NCBI GenBank assembly: GCA_902594145.1
Contig: CACJLA010000004.1
Coordinates: forward strand, 1 to 64,000
DNA: 64,000 nt
Direction of reading: 5' to 3'
From: an uncultured Alphaproteobacteria bacterium
GTDB lineage: Bacteria > Pseudomonadota > Alphaproteobacteria > HIMB59
Shown: positions 1-8,876 of the stretch, piece by piece
How the letters are laid out: the number at the start of each line of letters is the position of its first letter
Numbering within the stretch: position 1 is the first letter of the stretch
The notes under the pieces: generated by a model
Seen by the model: only the letters and a program-made list of their open reading frames with translations
Database searches by the model: none
What the model was told of the DNA's origin: nothing
Translations under genes and position numbers: made by a program

Positions 1-1206
1 ATACTACTTTTATTATCTGCTCTATCCTCTGGTTCAGAAACTGCTTTAACAGCAGTATCAAAACAGCGAGCTTATAGGCAAAGAGATAAAGGAGTGAAAA
101 ATGCGAATTTTATTTTGAAAATTAAAGAATTCAAAGACGAATTTATTACTGGAATTTTACTTGCCAATAACTTATTTAATATTTTAGCTACAGCTTTAAT
201 GACAGAAATACTTGTTTCAGAATTTGGTGGTTTGGGTGTGACGGTTGCAACAATTTTTATGACATTAATGATTGTTATATTTTCAGAAGTAACTCCCAAA
301 ATATTTGCAATAAACAAACCAATGACTTTTGCTCTGAGAGTCTCTAAGTTTTTTTATATTTATACAAAATTGATTAAACCAATTGTAAATCTGATTAATA
401 AGATTTCAAATAAAATAATAAAATTTATTGGTTTAAATCTAGATACAGACCAATCAAAAATTATAGAAGAGGAGTTTGAGGGAGCTGTACAATTACAAAA
501 ACAATATTCAAAAGATGGTGAATATGAAGCAGATTATATGAGTAATATTCTTGAGTTAAAAAAATTAAAAGTTGATGAATTAATGACTCATAGAAATGAA
601 ATTTTATTTATTAATTTAGACGATCCTTATAAGCAGAATTTAAAAATTATAAGCTCATCTGCATTTACAAGAATACCAGTTATAAAGGGTAATTTTAACA
701 ACATCATAGGTATTTTTGATATTAGAGATTTTTTAAAAGACTCAAGTATGGAGGAGTCGAATGAAAGTATTGAAAGAAATACTTCACAACCTGTTTTCAT
801 ACCACAAAACAAACTTGCCATGAAACAGCTTATTGATTTCAAATCTTCGAGAGAACATATGGTTTTAATAGTAGATGAATATGGAGAAATACAGGGTTTA
901 ATTACATTAGAGGATATCATTGAAGAAATTATAGGTGAAATTTTTGACGAAACTGACACTGATGAAACTTATTTAGAGAAGATTGATGATAGTAATTATT
1001 TGTTTAATGGAAATGCCAGTGTTAGAGAAGTTAATAGAAGCTTAGATATTGATTTACCAGATCAATTTGTAACTTTATCGGGTTTGATACATGATTTAGC
1101 TAAAGAAATTCCTAAAGTTGGAAAAGTTTTTTATGTTGGCGATATAAAATTACAAATTATTTCTAGATCTATTAATAAAATTAATAAAGTAAAGTTATCT
1201 ATTTGA
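1..1206 (+). CDS. CNNM/CBS-domain membrane protein, HlyC/CorC family (5' end outside window)
   Basis: The reading frame is open from the first base, so the true start lies upstream. The first visible residues include LSALSSGSETALTAVSK, the hallmark of the DUF21/CNNM transmembrane domain. About 130 membrane residues remain, then a CBS pair (around LMTHRNEI to DIRDFL, and IPQNKLAMKQL to EYGEIQGLITLEDIIEEIIGE), then the C-terminal CorC/HlyC domain (NGNASVREVN onward). Family members are inner-membrane proteins linked to Mg2+/Co2+ efflux or homeostasis; the substrate cannot be read from sequence. The 3' end overlaps the convergent bolA gene by 12 bp. Confidence 0.9.
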   Translation: MLLLLSALSSGSETALTAVSKQRAYRQRDKGVKNANFILKIKEFKDEFITGILLANNLFNILATALMTEILVSEFGGLGVTVATIFMTLMIVIFSEVTPKIFAINKPMTFALRVSKFFYIYTKLIKPIVNLINKISNKIIKFIGLNLDTDQSKIIEEEFEGAVQLQKQYSKDGEYEADYMSNILELKKLKVDELMTHRNEILFINLDDPYKQNLKIISSSAFTRIPVIKGNFNNIIGIFDIRDFLKDSSMEESNESIERNTSQPVFIPQNKLAMKQLIDFKSSREHMVLIVDEYGEIQGLITLEDIIEEIIGEIFDETDTDETYLEKIDDSNYLFNGNASVREVNRSLDIDLPDQFVTLSGLIHDLAKEIPKVGKVFYVGDIKLQIISRSINKINKVKLSI

Positions 1207-1452
1207 TATTTTTATTTCAAGAGAGTGCAGACCTAATTTGAATACTGAATCAAGTTTTTCGTGAATTGTCCTGTGAATATCTATTTTATTAAGATTATTT
1301 TTATTAAATATTCTCAGTTCTACGTGAGTTATTAAAGAGGATGAATTTTCAACTCCAGTATGTCCCTTATGTTTTTCACTATTATCAATTATTTCTAAAA
1401 TTTCGAATTGACTAATATCCTTTAAAAGGATTTTAATATTATCTAAATTCAT
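1195..1452 (-). CDS. bolA: BolA family protein
   Basis: An 85-residue single-domain BolA protein. The family pattern shows in the THVELRIF strand and the C-terminal helix and strand RTIHEKLDSVFKLGLHSLEIKI. BolA proteins work with monothiol glutaredoxins in Fe-S and iron handling, and some affect cell shape and stress responses. Divergent from the J-domain gene with only 13 bp between start codons, so both promoters must be very compact or lie inside coding sequence. The family call is firm; the subtype (BolA1-like or IbaG-like) is open. Confidence 0.85.
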   Translation of the reverse strand: MNLDNIKILLKDISQFEILEIIDNSEKHKGHTGVENSSSLITHVELRIFNKNNLNKIDIHRTIHEKLDSVFKLGLHSLEIKISNR

Positions 1453-1465
1453 AATTTAATACTAA

Positions 1466-1975
1466 ATGAATAAAAAAAATAAAATAGAAATTTTGTGTAA
1501 TCATCCAAATTGTATGGAGGAAGGTGTTTACAAGGCCCCTTTAGATTATGATAACTTAGGTAATTATCAGTGGTTTTGTATGGAACATGTAAAAGAGTTT
1601 AATAAAAAATGGAATTACCATAAGAAAATGGATGCTAATGAAATTGAAAAAGATATTCGTTTTGATACTATCTGGAGAAGGCCAACAAATTCTTTCGGAT
1701 CAGGAAAAAAATTCTATAATTTTACAATTAATGGTGAGGATATGGGTTCTTTTGACAACCCTGTTGCATATCAACCGCAATCAAATAAATTGCTAAAATC
1801 ACTTAATATTTTAAAATTAAATATAAATACTGATATAAAATTGATAAAAAAAAGCTATAAAGAACTAGTCAAAGAGTATCATCCAGATGTAAAGGGTAAT
1901 AGTAAAAAAGTTATTGATAAATTTAGGGAAATAGTAGAAGCATATAACTACCTAATTGAAAGATACAAAAAATGA
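1466..1975 (+). CDS. J-domain protein (DnaJ-like co-chaperone)
   Basis: A 169-residue protein with a C-terminal J domain: LNINTDIKLIKKSYKELV, the invariant HPD in EYHPDVKG, and a closing helix EIVEAYNYLIERYKK. The N-terminal half carries spaced cysteines (CNHPNCMEEGVY and WFCMEH), compatible with a small metal site. J domains stimulate Hsp70 ATPase; the N-terminal half would select the client. The stop overlaps the cobS start by 4 bp (ATGA), so the two are translationally coupled. A J-domain gene in front of cobS is, to my knowledge, a usual alphaproteobacterial arrangement. The client is unknown. Confidence 0.85.
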   Translation: MNKKNKIEILCNHPNCMEEGVYKAPLDYDNLGNYQWFCMEHVKEFNKKWNYHKKMDANEIEKDIRFDTIWRRPTNSFGSGKKFYNFTINGEDMGSFDNPVAYQPQSNKLLKSLNILKLNINTDIKLIKKSYKELVKEYHPDVKGNSKKVIDKFREIVEAYNYLIERYKK

Positions 1976-2928
1976 ATAAAATTGAGGCTCTCAAAAAAAA
2001 AGAGTCTATACAAATGACAGAAGTTTCATCAAAAGAAACTTTTGGTATACAAACTGATATAAAAATTCCAAAATTTAATGATATTTCAGAACACTGCCCA
2101 AAGATTGACGTAAACTATGTATTTGATGAGAGCACAACAACTGCAATTTTGTTGGGTCTAAAATTTAATAAAAGGGTTTTCTTACAAGGTCTGCATGGAA
2201 CTGGGAAGTCATCTCACATTGAGCAGGTATGTGCGAGATTAAACTGGCCATGTATTAGAATTAACCTAGATAGTCATGTATCTAGAATTGATCTAATTGG
2301 AAAAGATGCGATAGTTTTAAAAGAAAATAAACAAGTCACTGAGTTTCAGGAGGGTATTCTTCCTTGGGCTTTTCAAAATAATGTATCATTAGTTTTTGAT
2401 GAATACGATGCAGGTAGACCAGATGTTATGTTTGTTATACAAAGAATACTTGAAGCTGAGGGAAAATTAACACTCCTTGATCAAAGTAAAGTTCTTTCAC
2501 CTCATCCTTATTTTAGATTATTTGCTACTGCTAATACAGTTGGTCTTGGTGATACCTCTGGTATCTATCACGGAACAAATCAAATTAATCAAGGTCAGAT
2601 GGATAGATGGAATATAGTAGCAAAATTAAATTACTTAGAAGAAAAGAATGAAATAGAAATAATATCAAAAAAAGTTTCAGCTAGTATCGAAGATAAACAA
2701 ATTATTGGATTGATGGTCCAAATGGCTAATTTGACAAGAAAAGGTTTTGAACAAAAAGATATATCCATAGTCATGAGCCCAAGAACAGTAATAATGTGGG
2801 CAGAAAATTATAAAATTATAAAAGATATAAAAAGCTCATTGAACTATACTTTTTTAAATAAGTGTGATGAAAGTGAAATCGATATTTATAAAGAGTATTT
2901 TCAGAGAACTTTTGCAATTGACATTTAA
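1972..2928 (+). CDS. cobS: CobS-type AAA+ ATPase (cobaltochelatase subunit family)
   Basis: A 318-residue MoxR-like AAA+ ATPase. Walker A is GLHGTGKSS (about residues 73-81) and Walker B is LVFDEYDAG with D143-E144; the sensor region FATANTVGLGDTSG follows. In aerobic B12 synthesis CobS forms a ring with CobT and drives CobN to insert cobalt into hydrogenobyrinic acid diamide. Coupled to the J-domain gene upstream and abutting cobT downstream. No cobN or other B12 biosynthesis gene is in the window, so the pair may serve another AAA+/VWA remodelling role here, as is suspected for orphan CobST pairs. Confidence 0.88.
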   Translation: MNKIEALKKKESIQMTEVSSKETFGIQTDIKIPKFNDISEHCPKIDVNYVFDESTTTAILLGLKFNKRVFLQGLHGTGKSSHIEQVCARLNWPCIRINLDSHVSRIDLIGKDAIVLKENKQVTEFQEGILPWAFQNNVSLVFDEYDAGRPDVMFVIQRILEAEGKLTLLDQSKVLSPHPYFRLFATANTVGLGDTSGIYHGTNQINQGQMDRWNIVAKLNYLEEKNEIEIISKKVSASIEDKQIIGLMVQMANLTRKGFEQKDISIVMSPRTVIMWAENYKIIKDIKSSLNYTFLNKCDESEIDIYKEYFQRTFAIDI

Positions 2929-4722
2929 TTGGCAGATCTCAAACAATTAAATCTGCCAAAACAAATCTCAAATACGCTTAATTCTGTTAATAAAACTATA
3001 TCTGAAAACAAAGACCTAAAAATAAATATAAATTCAAATATTGTTTTAGAAAAGGATGATACTTTAAACCTTCCATCAATATCAAATATTTTCAACTATA
3101 AAGATATGCGGAGTGCAGCTGACTCCTTTGCCTTAAAAAAAAAATATCATAATGAAAAACAATTAAACCAAATAACTTCTCAAAATGTTGATATTAAAGA
3201 AGAAATTATTTTTTTAGAGCGTTTGCGATATGAAACTTATGGCTCGAAACCTTTTAAAGGCATAGTAAAAAATATTGAAAATAAATGGCTAAAAAGATTA
3301 GAAGTTTTAAATTCAAAAAAACAAAAAGACTCAAAAGATTTATTCTACTTTACTTTAACACTATTTTTTATTGATTTACTAAATGATAAACCTTGGAAAC
3401 TAAATAATAAACATTTGAAGAATATAACGTCTAAGGATAATGTATCTGACTTTTTTAAAATACTTAAAAAATTGTCCCTAAATATAGAAGAGCAAAAAGA
3501 ATACTTATCTTTATCAGTAAATCTCCTTAGAATTATTTTTCCTTCCTTTGAAGAAGAAAATAAGCCAGACGATAAAAATCTTGATGAAGGAAAAGACGAA
3601 GAGGATTTTAATCAGCAAGAAAATTTAGAAGAAAATCAAGCTCAGAAACCTGAAGAAAGCCAATTAGATGATAGTTTGCACACTCCTGAAAGTGACTCCG
3701 ACAATGATCAATCAAGCGTGCAAGGAGAAGAAGTTGATATTGAAATTTCAGATCAACAAATTGATGATATAATCAAGTCAATTGATAGTTATAGAAACTT
3801 AAGTCAAAATTATAAAACTGTTACAAATCAATACGATGAGATAATTGAAGCTTTTAAACTATGTGACCATGAAGAGCTAATTGCTCTAAGAAGACAATTG
3901 GATGAAAAATGTAACCTTTATCAAAAGCAAATATCAAGATTAGCAAATAAATTATATCGTAAACTTCAATCTAAGCAAAATAGGTCATGGAATTTTGATT
4001 TAGATGATGGTGTATTGGATACATCTAAACTAACAAGAGTTATAACTAATTCAAATAATTCACTATCTTTCAAAAAAGAGAGGGAGATAAAATTTGAAGA
4101 TACAACCGTAACTTTATTAATTGATAATTCTGGATCTATGAGAGGAAAACCAATTATGATAGCTGCATTAACAACAGATATGATAGCAGCCACTTTGGAG
4201 AAATGTAAGATCAAAGTTGAAATTCTTGGTTTTACAACAAAAGCTTGGAAAGGTGGTAAAACTCGAGAGCATTGGCTCAAAAATGGGAAGCAAAAAAATC
4301 CTGGGAGACTAAATGATCTAAGACATATCATATATAAATCTGCGGACCAAAACTCAAAAAAATCTAAGATAAATTTAGGTCTGATGTTAAAAGAAGGCCT
4401 TTTAAAAGAAAATATTGATGGCGAGGCATTACTCTGGGCTAGCTCTAGGATTTCAAAAAGACCTGAAAGCAGAAAAATACTAATTGTAATATCAGATGGA
4501 GCACCAGTAGATGACTCAACATTATCAGTTAATAACAGTAATTATTTAGAAAAGCATCTAAAAAGCACTATTGTTGCAATAGAGCAGAAATCAAATATTG
4601 AATTACTAGCCATTGGTATTGGGCATGACGTTGGTCAGTATTACAGTAAGGCTATAACTATTCATGATGTAGAAGAGTTAGGTGGTATTATGTTTGAGAA
4701 AATAGAAACATTATTCAACTAA
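2929..4722 (+). CDS. cobT: CobT-type VWA-domain protein (cobaltochelatase subunit family)
   Basis: A 597-residue protein starting with TTG directly after the cobS stop; no clear Shine-Dalgarno is visible, which suggests coupled translation. It has an N-terminal helical region, an acidic low-complexity linker (about 205-260, rich in E, D and Q), and a C-terminal VWA domain with MIDAS motif DNSGSMR (about 399-405), followed by the family block [10 protein letters not shown] and [11 protein letters not shown]. CobT partners CobS in the cobaltochelatase motor. Length fits the family. The 3' end overlaps convergent tgt by 12 bp. The family is clear; the cobalt role depends on a cobN elsewhere. Confidence 0.88.
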   Translation: MADLKQLNLPKQISNTLNSVNKTISENKDLKININSNIVLEKDDTLNLPSISNIFNYKDMRSAADSFALKKKYHNEKQLNQITSQNVDIKEEIIFLERLRYETYGSKPFKGIVKNIENKWLKRLEVLNSKKQKDSKDLFYFTLTLFFIDLLNDKPWKLNNKHLKNITSKDNVSDFFKILKKLSLNIEEQKEYLSLSVNLLRIIFPSFEEENKPDDKNLDEGKDEEDFNQQENLEENQAQKPEESQLDDSLHTPESDSDNDQSSVQGEEVDIEISDQQIDDIIKSIDSYRNLSQNYKTVTNQYDEIIEAFKLCDHEELIALRRQLDEKCNLYQKQISRLANKLYRKLQSKQNRSWNFDLDDGVLDTSKLTRVITNSNNSLSFKKEREIKFEDTTVTLLIDNSGSMRGKPIMIAALTTDMIAATLEKCKIKVEILGFTTKAWKGGKTREHWLKNGKQKNPGRLNDLRHIIYKSADQNSKKSKINLGLMLKEGLLKENIDGEALLWASSRISKRPESRKILIVISDGAPVDDSTLSVNNSNYLEKHLKSTIVAIEQKSNIELLAIGIGHDVGQYYSKAITIHDVEELGGIMFEKIETLFN

Positions 4723-5913
4723 ATTAGACAAAATACTACTTTTATACTCTTCAAAATTACCCTCATTTATTGATATTCTTATTTCCTCAAAAAACTTATT
4801 CATAAACCAAATATTATAGATTGATAAAATAATCATCCCTAACATTTCATTAGACTTAAATAAATGGTGTATGTACGATTTTGAGAATTTATTAATTTCC
4901 TGCATTCCACAACCCTCATCTAAACTGGAGTGGTCATCTTTGTATTTTGAATTATTTAAATTAATTCCTCTACTACTCAATTTTGACATCATGATTCCAT
5001 GTCTTGCAATTCTAGTTGGTGACACACAATCAAACGTATCGTATCCAGAACTTACACCATGTAAGATATCATCTAATCCTCCAATTCCTAAAATATGTAT
5101 TGGTTTGGATTTATCCAAATAGTGTTCACACAATGAAAAAATATCGTACATTTGGTTTTTTGTGCTACCCAAGGAACCCCCTATCGCAATTCCATCAAAA
5201 TCTTTTGAGCAAGTCTCTTCACATGCGATCTTTCTTAAATCTTCATATACACCACCTTGTATTATTCCATAAAGTGACTGTTTCCCAGAGGAGCCAAAAG
5301 TTGGTTCATAACTTTTAAATTTCGAATCAAACGTTTTTTTACATCTTACAGCCCAACGATGACTCATATACATAGACTTTTCTGTATATTTCTTTGAAAC
5401 GTTAAAAGGTGTGCATTCATCTAAAACAAATATTAAATCAGCACCAAAGTCACGTTGTAATTCAATAGACCTTTCAGGTGAAAGGAATGCTTTATCACCA
5501 TTGATATAGCTTCTAAAAGAGGCTCCCTCTTCAGTTATTCTTATAAGAGACTTTCTTTTTGCATTGTTATTTTTCCCTTTTATTTCCTCTGAAACTGAGC
5601 CGTGTCCTAGTGAAAAAATTTGATACCCACCACTATCAGTCATCATAGGTCCATTCCAATGAGTAAAACTCTGTAAACCTCCTTCTTTTGAAACTATTTC
5701 TGGACCGGGTTGAAGCATCAAATGGTAAGTATTTGAAAGAATAATTTGTGTGCTTGCTAATTTTAATTGAGAGGGTAGTACAGATTTAACAGTGGCTTTA
5801 GTGCCACAGAAAATAAAAGCTGGTGTATTTATTTTACCATGTTCAGTGGTAATTAACCCAAGTCGAGCATTAGATAATTGAGACTTTTTTTTTACTTGAA
5901 AAAAATTAGTCAA
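4711..5913 (-). CDS. tgt: tRNA-guanine(34) transglycosylase, Chlamydia-like, zinc site degraded
   Basis: TGT swaps the wobble guanine of GUN-anticodon tRNAs for a 7-deazaguanine base. Substrate loop [11 protein letters not shown] (D93) and the nucleophile region [14 protein letters not shown] (D295) are intact, as is [21 protein letters not shown] insertion and [11 protein letters not shown] resemble chlamydial TGT more than the usual bacterial enzyme. The CxCxxC...H zinc site is broken: C335 remains, the other Cys positions are M337 and I340, and the His position is Y366. It overlaps yhhQ by 8 bp, suggesting that it uses an imported base, probably queuine, rather than preQ1 made in the cell. 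The fold call is firm; activity and substrate are inferred. Confidence 0.88.
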   Translation of the reverse strand: MTNFFQVKKKSQLSNARLGLITTEHGKINTPAFIFCGTKATVKSVLPSQLKLASTQIILSNTYHLMLQPGPEIVSKEGGLQSFTHWNGPMMTDSGGYQIFSLGHGSVSEEIKGKNNNAKRKSLIRITEEGASFRSYINGDKAFLSPERSIELQRDFGADLIFVLDECTPFNVSKKYTEKSMYMSHRWAVRCKKTFDSKFKSYEPTFGSSGKQSLYGIIQGGVYEDLRKIACEETCSKDFDGIAIGGSLGSTKNQMYDIFSLCEHYLDKSKPIHILGIGGLDDILHGVSSGYDTFDCVSPTRIARHGIMMSKLSSRGINLNNSKYKDDHSSLDEGCGMQEINKFSKSYIHHLFKSNEMLGMIILSIYNIWFMNKFFEEIRISINEGNFEEYKSSILSNLVE

Positions 5914-6673
5914 GTTTAGAAGGTAGGAAATTCTTGGCTAAATATATAAAAATTGTATCAAACAGACTTAATAAAATTCTCAGAAAATAAATACCCAAGC
6001 CATAAGAAATAATTAGGTCAAACAAAGGCACAGGATTTGAAGTTAAAATATTAAATGCAAGAACACTGAATATAATATTATCAATAAATTGAGAAACTAT
6101 TGTGGATGCATTATTTCTAAACCAAAGGTTAGTATTTTTATTTTTTAAATAAGAAAATATAAAAATATCAATTTTCTGACTAATAAAAAATGCACAAATA
6201 CTTCCAACTATTATAGGAAATTGTGGAAGAAAAATTGTTTTAATTGATTCATGCATATCATAGCTCCAAGACCATTCAGGATGTGCATCTGGATTAATAG
6301 GGGTCATAGATATTGTTAAAAACATCATTACTGTTGAAAATAAATAAGCTGCAATACCAAGATAAATACACTTAGTTGCAGATTTTTTATCGAAATATTC
6401 ATTTAGAATATCAGTACAAAGAAAAATTGAAATAAACAGTACTGTTCCTAATGCCATGGGTTCAGGAAAGAAAGGAAAATCTACAACTTTTAGAACTTGA
6501 ATATTTGCAAGTATTATCGCTATTGCTACGTAAACATAGATACCTATTTTTCCGAAAAACTTTAGTGAAAATAAAATTGAAAAATAGCAGAATATAATTT
6601 GGAACAGCCAAATTATAAGAACCGATGTATTATTTAAATTATTGGATAGGTTGAAAAATAAATCCTGAAACAT
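5906..6673 (-). CDS. yhhQ: Queuosine precursor transporter, YhhQ/VUT family
   Basis: A 255-residue integral membrane protein with about six hydrophobic segments and the family signature TDILNEYFDKKSA, plus the later block STIVSQFIDNIIF. YhhQ (formerly DUF165/VUT) proteins import 7-deazaguanine bases (preQ0, preQ1 or queuine). The start codon abuts the rpmB stop and the 3' end overlaps tgt, so import and tRNA insertion are coupled in one transcript. This pairing supports base salvage. Whether the base is queuine or preQ1 cannot be read directly; no queC, queD, queE or queF is visible nearby. Confidence 0.87.
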   Translation of the reverse strand: MFQDLFFNLSNNLNNTSVLIIWLFQIIFCYFSILFSLKFFGKIGIYVYVAIAIILANIQVLKVVDFPFFPEPMALGTVLFISIFLCTDILNEYFDKKSATKCIYLGIAAYLFSTVMMFLTISMTPINPDAHPEWSWSYDMHESIKTIFLPQFPIIVGSICAFFISQKIDIFIFSYLKNKNTNLWFRNNASTIVSQFIDNIIFSVLAFNILTSNPVPLFDLIISYGLGIYFLRILLSLFDTIFIYLAKNFLPSKLD

Positions 6674-6967
6674 CTAGCTAGCTTTTTGGCTAACATTTTT
6701 TTCTATTTGTTTTTTTATTTTTAGAGCTTTGTCAGTTAAAGATCGAGAACTTGTTTTATTTAGATATTGATCTAAACCACCCTGTTTATCAATTGTTCTA
6801 AGAGTTGATGAGGCTATTCTCAATCTGAATTTTCTGTTTAATGACTCGCTAAATAGAGTAACACTATTCAAGTTAACCATAAATCTTCTTTTTGATTTGA
6901 TATTAGAATGGCTTACGTTATGGCCGGTTTGGTGTTTTTTTCCAGTAATATCGCAAGATCTAGACAT
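6674..6967 (-). CDS. rpmB: 50S ribosomal protein L28
   Basis: A 97-residue L28. The N-terminus MSRSCDITGKKHQTGHNVSHS and the following SKRRFMVNLNSVTLF block are characteristic, and the length fits the longer alphaproteobacterial form. It is a large-subunit assembly protein. It is the first gene of rpmB-yhhQ-tgt, so the salvage pair rides on a ribosomal protein promoter upstream of about 6968. That layout would tie tRNA modification to growth rate (inference). Confidence 0.95.
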   Translation of the reverse strand: MSRSCDITGKKHQTGHNVSHSNIKSKRRFMVNLNSVTLFSESLNRKFRLRIASSTLRTIDKQGGLDQYLNKTSSRSLTDKALKIKKQIEKNVSQKAS

Positions 6968-7014
6968 GATGTGAGTTTATAATATAAAAGTTCCTTTTTT
7001 ACAATAATAGTTTC

Positions 7015-7836
7015 TTACAGTTTTAACTCACTCATTGAGTATTTTGGTGTAAACTCATTTAAAAGCTGATTAATATCCTCTTTTTTTGTCAACTGAGGTT
7101 TATGAACCCCATTTTCAATCCAAAGCGTGTCAAATTTCATTTTTCTGCCTCCAGCTATGTCGTGCCACAATGAGTCTCCAATTACCAATACTTTTTTTTT
7201 ATTTTTAATACTCATTCGTTTAATAATATCATCATATATTGGTTCGTATGGTTTACCATACCTAAAGACAGTTCCACCTAAATCAAAGTAAAGCTGAGCT
7301 ACTGTCCCTCCACACATAGAAAGAGTACTATTGTTATGCACCAAATAATCTGGATTTGCGCATAAAAGAGGAAGTTTATACTTAAAGATTTTGTCCAAAT
7401 ATTCAGCAAAATCTAAAATAGATAAACCATCTTTTAAATCTGCAATCATAGCAAAATTAGCTTTCTCAATATTTTTAGTGCAATCAAGATCAAAATATTT
7501 GATTTTCTCTTTGGACAGCTCTAAAGGAAAGCATTTTCTTCCATATTTTTTATAGATATCTTTTTTAATATTATTTAATGCAATTTGTCCACTCGTAACA
7601 CAATAATCAAATAATTTTTCACTATAGCCTAATCTTTTTAGATTGGCCTCAGATTGAAGCGAGGGATTAGCAGAATTAGAAATAAGAATTATTTTCTTAT
7701 TTTTAAGTTTCAAAAACTCTAAACATTTTTCTGCTTCTAAAAATTTTTTGTAGCCATTATGTAGAACACCCCACTGGTCAAATAAGAAATAGTCATAATT
7801 ATTAATTACGTGTTTAAAGGATGATATTTTTTTCAA
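7015..7836 (-). CDS. HAD-superfamily hydrolase, class IIA (TIGR01459-like)
   Basis: A 273-residue HAD protein. Motif I reads FLFDQWGVLHNG, with Trp where many HADs have the second Asp; this W is typical of the TIGR01459 group. Motif II is ILISNSANPS and the C-terminal motif is VIGDSLWHDIAGG. Class IIA members include nucleotide and sugar phosphatases such as NagD, but the substrate of this subgroup is not established. Overlaps pyrD by 4 bp (ATGA), last gene of the fdx-lysK-pyrD run. The motif I aspartate nucleophile is present. Confidence 0.85.
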   Translation of the reverse strand: MKKISSFKHVINNYDYFLFDQWGVLHNGYKKFLEAEKCLEFLKLKNKKIILISNSANPSLQSEANLKRLGYSEKLFDYCVTSGQIALNNIKKDIYKKYGRKCFPLELSKEKIKYFDLDCTKNIEKANFAMIADLKDGLSILDFAEYLDKIFKYKLPLLCANPDYLVHNNSTLSMCGGTVAQLYFDLGGTVFRYGKPYEPIYDDIIKRMSIKNKKKVLVIGDSLWHDIAGGRKMKFDTLWIENGVHKPQLTKKEDINQLLNEFTPKYSMSELKL

Positions 7837-8876
7837 GAGTATTGGCCAATTACCTCAGAAATACTTCTAAAACCTTGTTGTTGTATTAAATTAATTAAAT
7901 CTAAAGTCATTTTTTTTACATGATAAGGCCCTTCGTAGGTAAAACTGCTATAAATTTGAATTAGAGAGGCACCTAATTTCATTTTTGTCAAAATATCATT
8001 GGCATCAAAAATACCTCCTACACCAATAATTTTTATTTTTCCAGAAGTAAGAGTATAGAAGTCTCTAATTAATTCATTTGATTTGAGGAATAATGGTCTA
8101 CCACTAACACCTCCCTCTAGTTTCTCATTAACCATAGATTTGTTAATTGTGGTATTTGTTAATATCAGCCCATCGACATCATTTGCAAGAGAAATTAGTG
8201 AAATATCTTTCTTATCCTGATCTGAAATGTCTGGTGAAATTTTGAATAAAATTGGTATTTTTGAATTATTTTGATCTCTAAATTTATGAATAGTTACAAC
8301 GATCTTCTCAAAGTTTTGAGATTTAAGATTATCCCTTAAACCAGGTGTATTAGGAGAAGACAGGTTTACTACAATGTAATCTCCTAGTCGATAGAGCCTG
8401 TCGAACAGTTTTTTAAGATCATCTAATATTTTGATAGTATCTTTATTATTACCAATATTAATTCCAATAATTTTATCTTGAAAATTTTCTTTTAAATTGG
8501 AGTTGTTAATATTTCTTTCAAAAACATCCATGCCTTTATTATTAAAACCCAGAGAGTTTATAAGTGCTTTTTGTGATGGGAATCTATAAATTCTTGGTTT
8601 TGGATTTCCCTTTTGAGGCAAAGGTGTCACTGTACCTAACTCTGTAAAACTAAATCCTAAATTTAATATAGGGTTGATTACTTCTGCATTTTTATCAAAA
8701 CCTGCAGATAGGCCAATTGGGGTTTTAAAAGTTCTTCCCCATATAGTTTGCTCAAGTATTTCAGTATTTTTATAGGTTATCTTTGGGTAAATTCCTAACT
8801 TTAGAGCTTTAATAGAGAGGTTGTGAGACAATTCTGGATCGAGTTTTTTTAAGATGCGGTGAGCTATACTATACAT
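7833..8876 (-). CDS. pyrD: Dihydroorotate dehydrogenase (quinone), class 2
   Basis: A 347-residue class 2 enzyme oxidising dihydroorotate to orotate with a quinone acceptor at the inner membrane. FMN-barrel signatures include GLSAGFDKNAEV, FTELGTVTPLPQ, NSLGFNN, NLSSPNTPGLRD and GVGGIFDANDI. The N-terminal about 40 residues (HRILKKLDPELSHNLSIKAL) form the class 2 membrane helix pair. It overlaps lysK upstream by 8 bp and the HAD gene downstream by 4 bp. pyrC sits elsewhere in this window. Confidence 0.95.
   Translation of the reverse strand: MYSIAHRILKKLDPELSHNLSIKALKLGIYPKITYKNTEILEQTIWGRTFKTPIGLSAGFDKNAEVINPILNLGFSFTELGTVTPLPQKGNPKPRIYRFPSQKALINSLGFNNKGMDVFERNINNSNLKENFQDKIIGINIGNNKDTIKILDDLKKLFDRLYRLGDYIVVNLSSPNTPGLRDNLKSQNFEKIVVTIHKFRDQNNSKIPILFKISPDISDQDKKDISLISLANDVDGLILTNTTINKSMVNEKLEGGVSGRPLFLKSNELIRDFYTLTSGKIKIIGVGGIFDANDILTKMKLGASLIQIYSSFTYEGPYHVKKMTLDLINLIQQQGFRSISEVIGQYS

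Noticed and set aside
4850..5320. Two plus-strand frames opposite tgt
   Set aside because: Both are reverse-strand echoes of tgt with no conserved pattern and no ribosome binding site.
7015..7836. HAD protein as catalytically dead because motif I lacks the second Asp
   Set aside because: A Trp there (DxWGVLH) is normal for the TIGR01459 group, so this is not evidence of inactivity.
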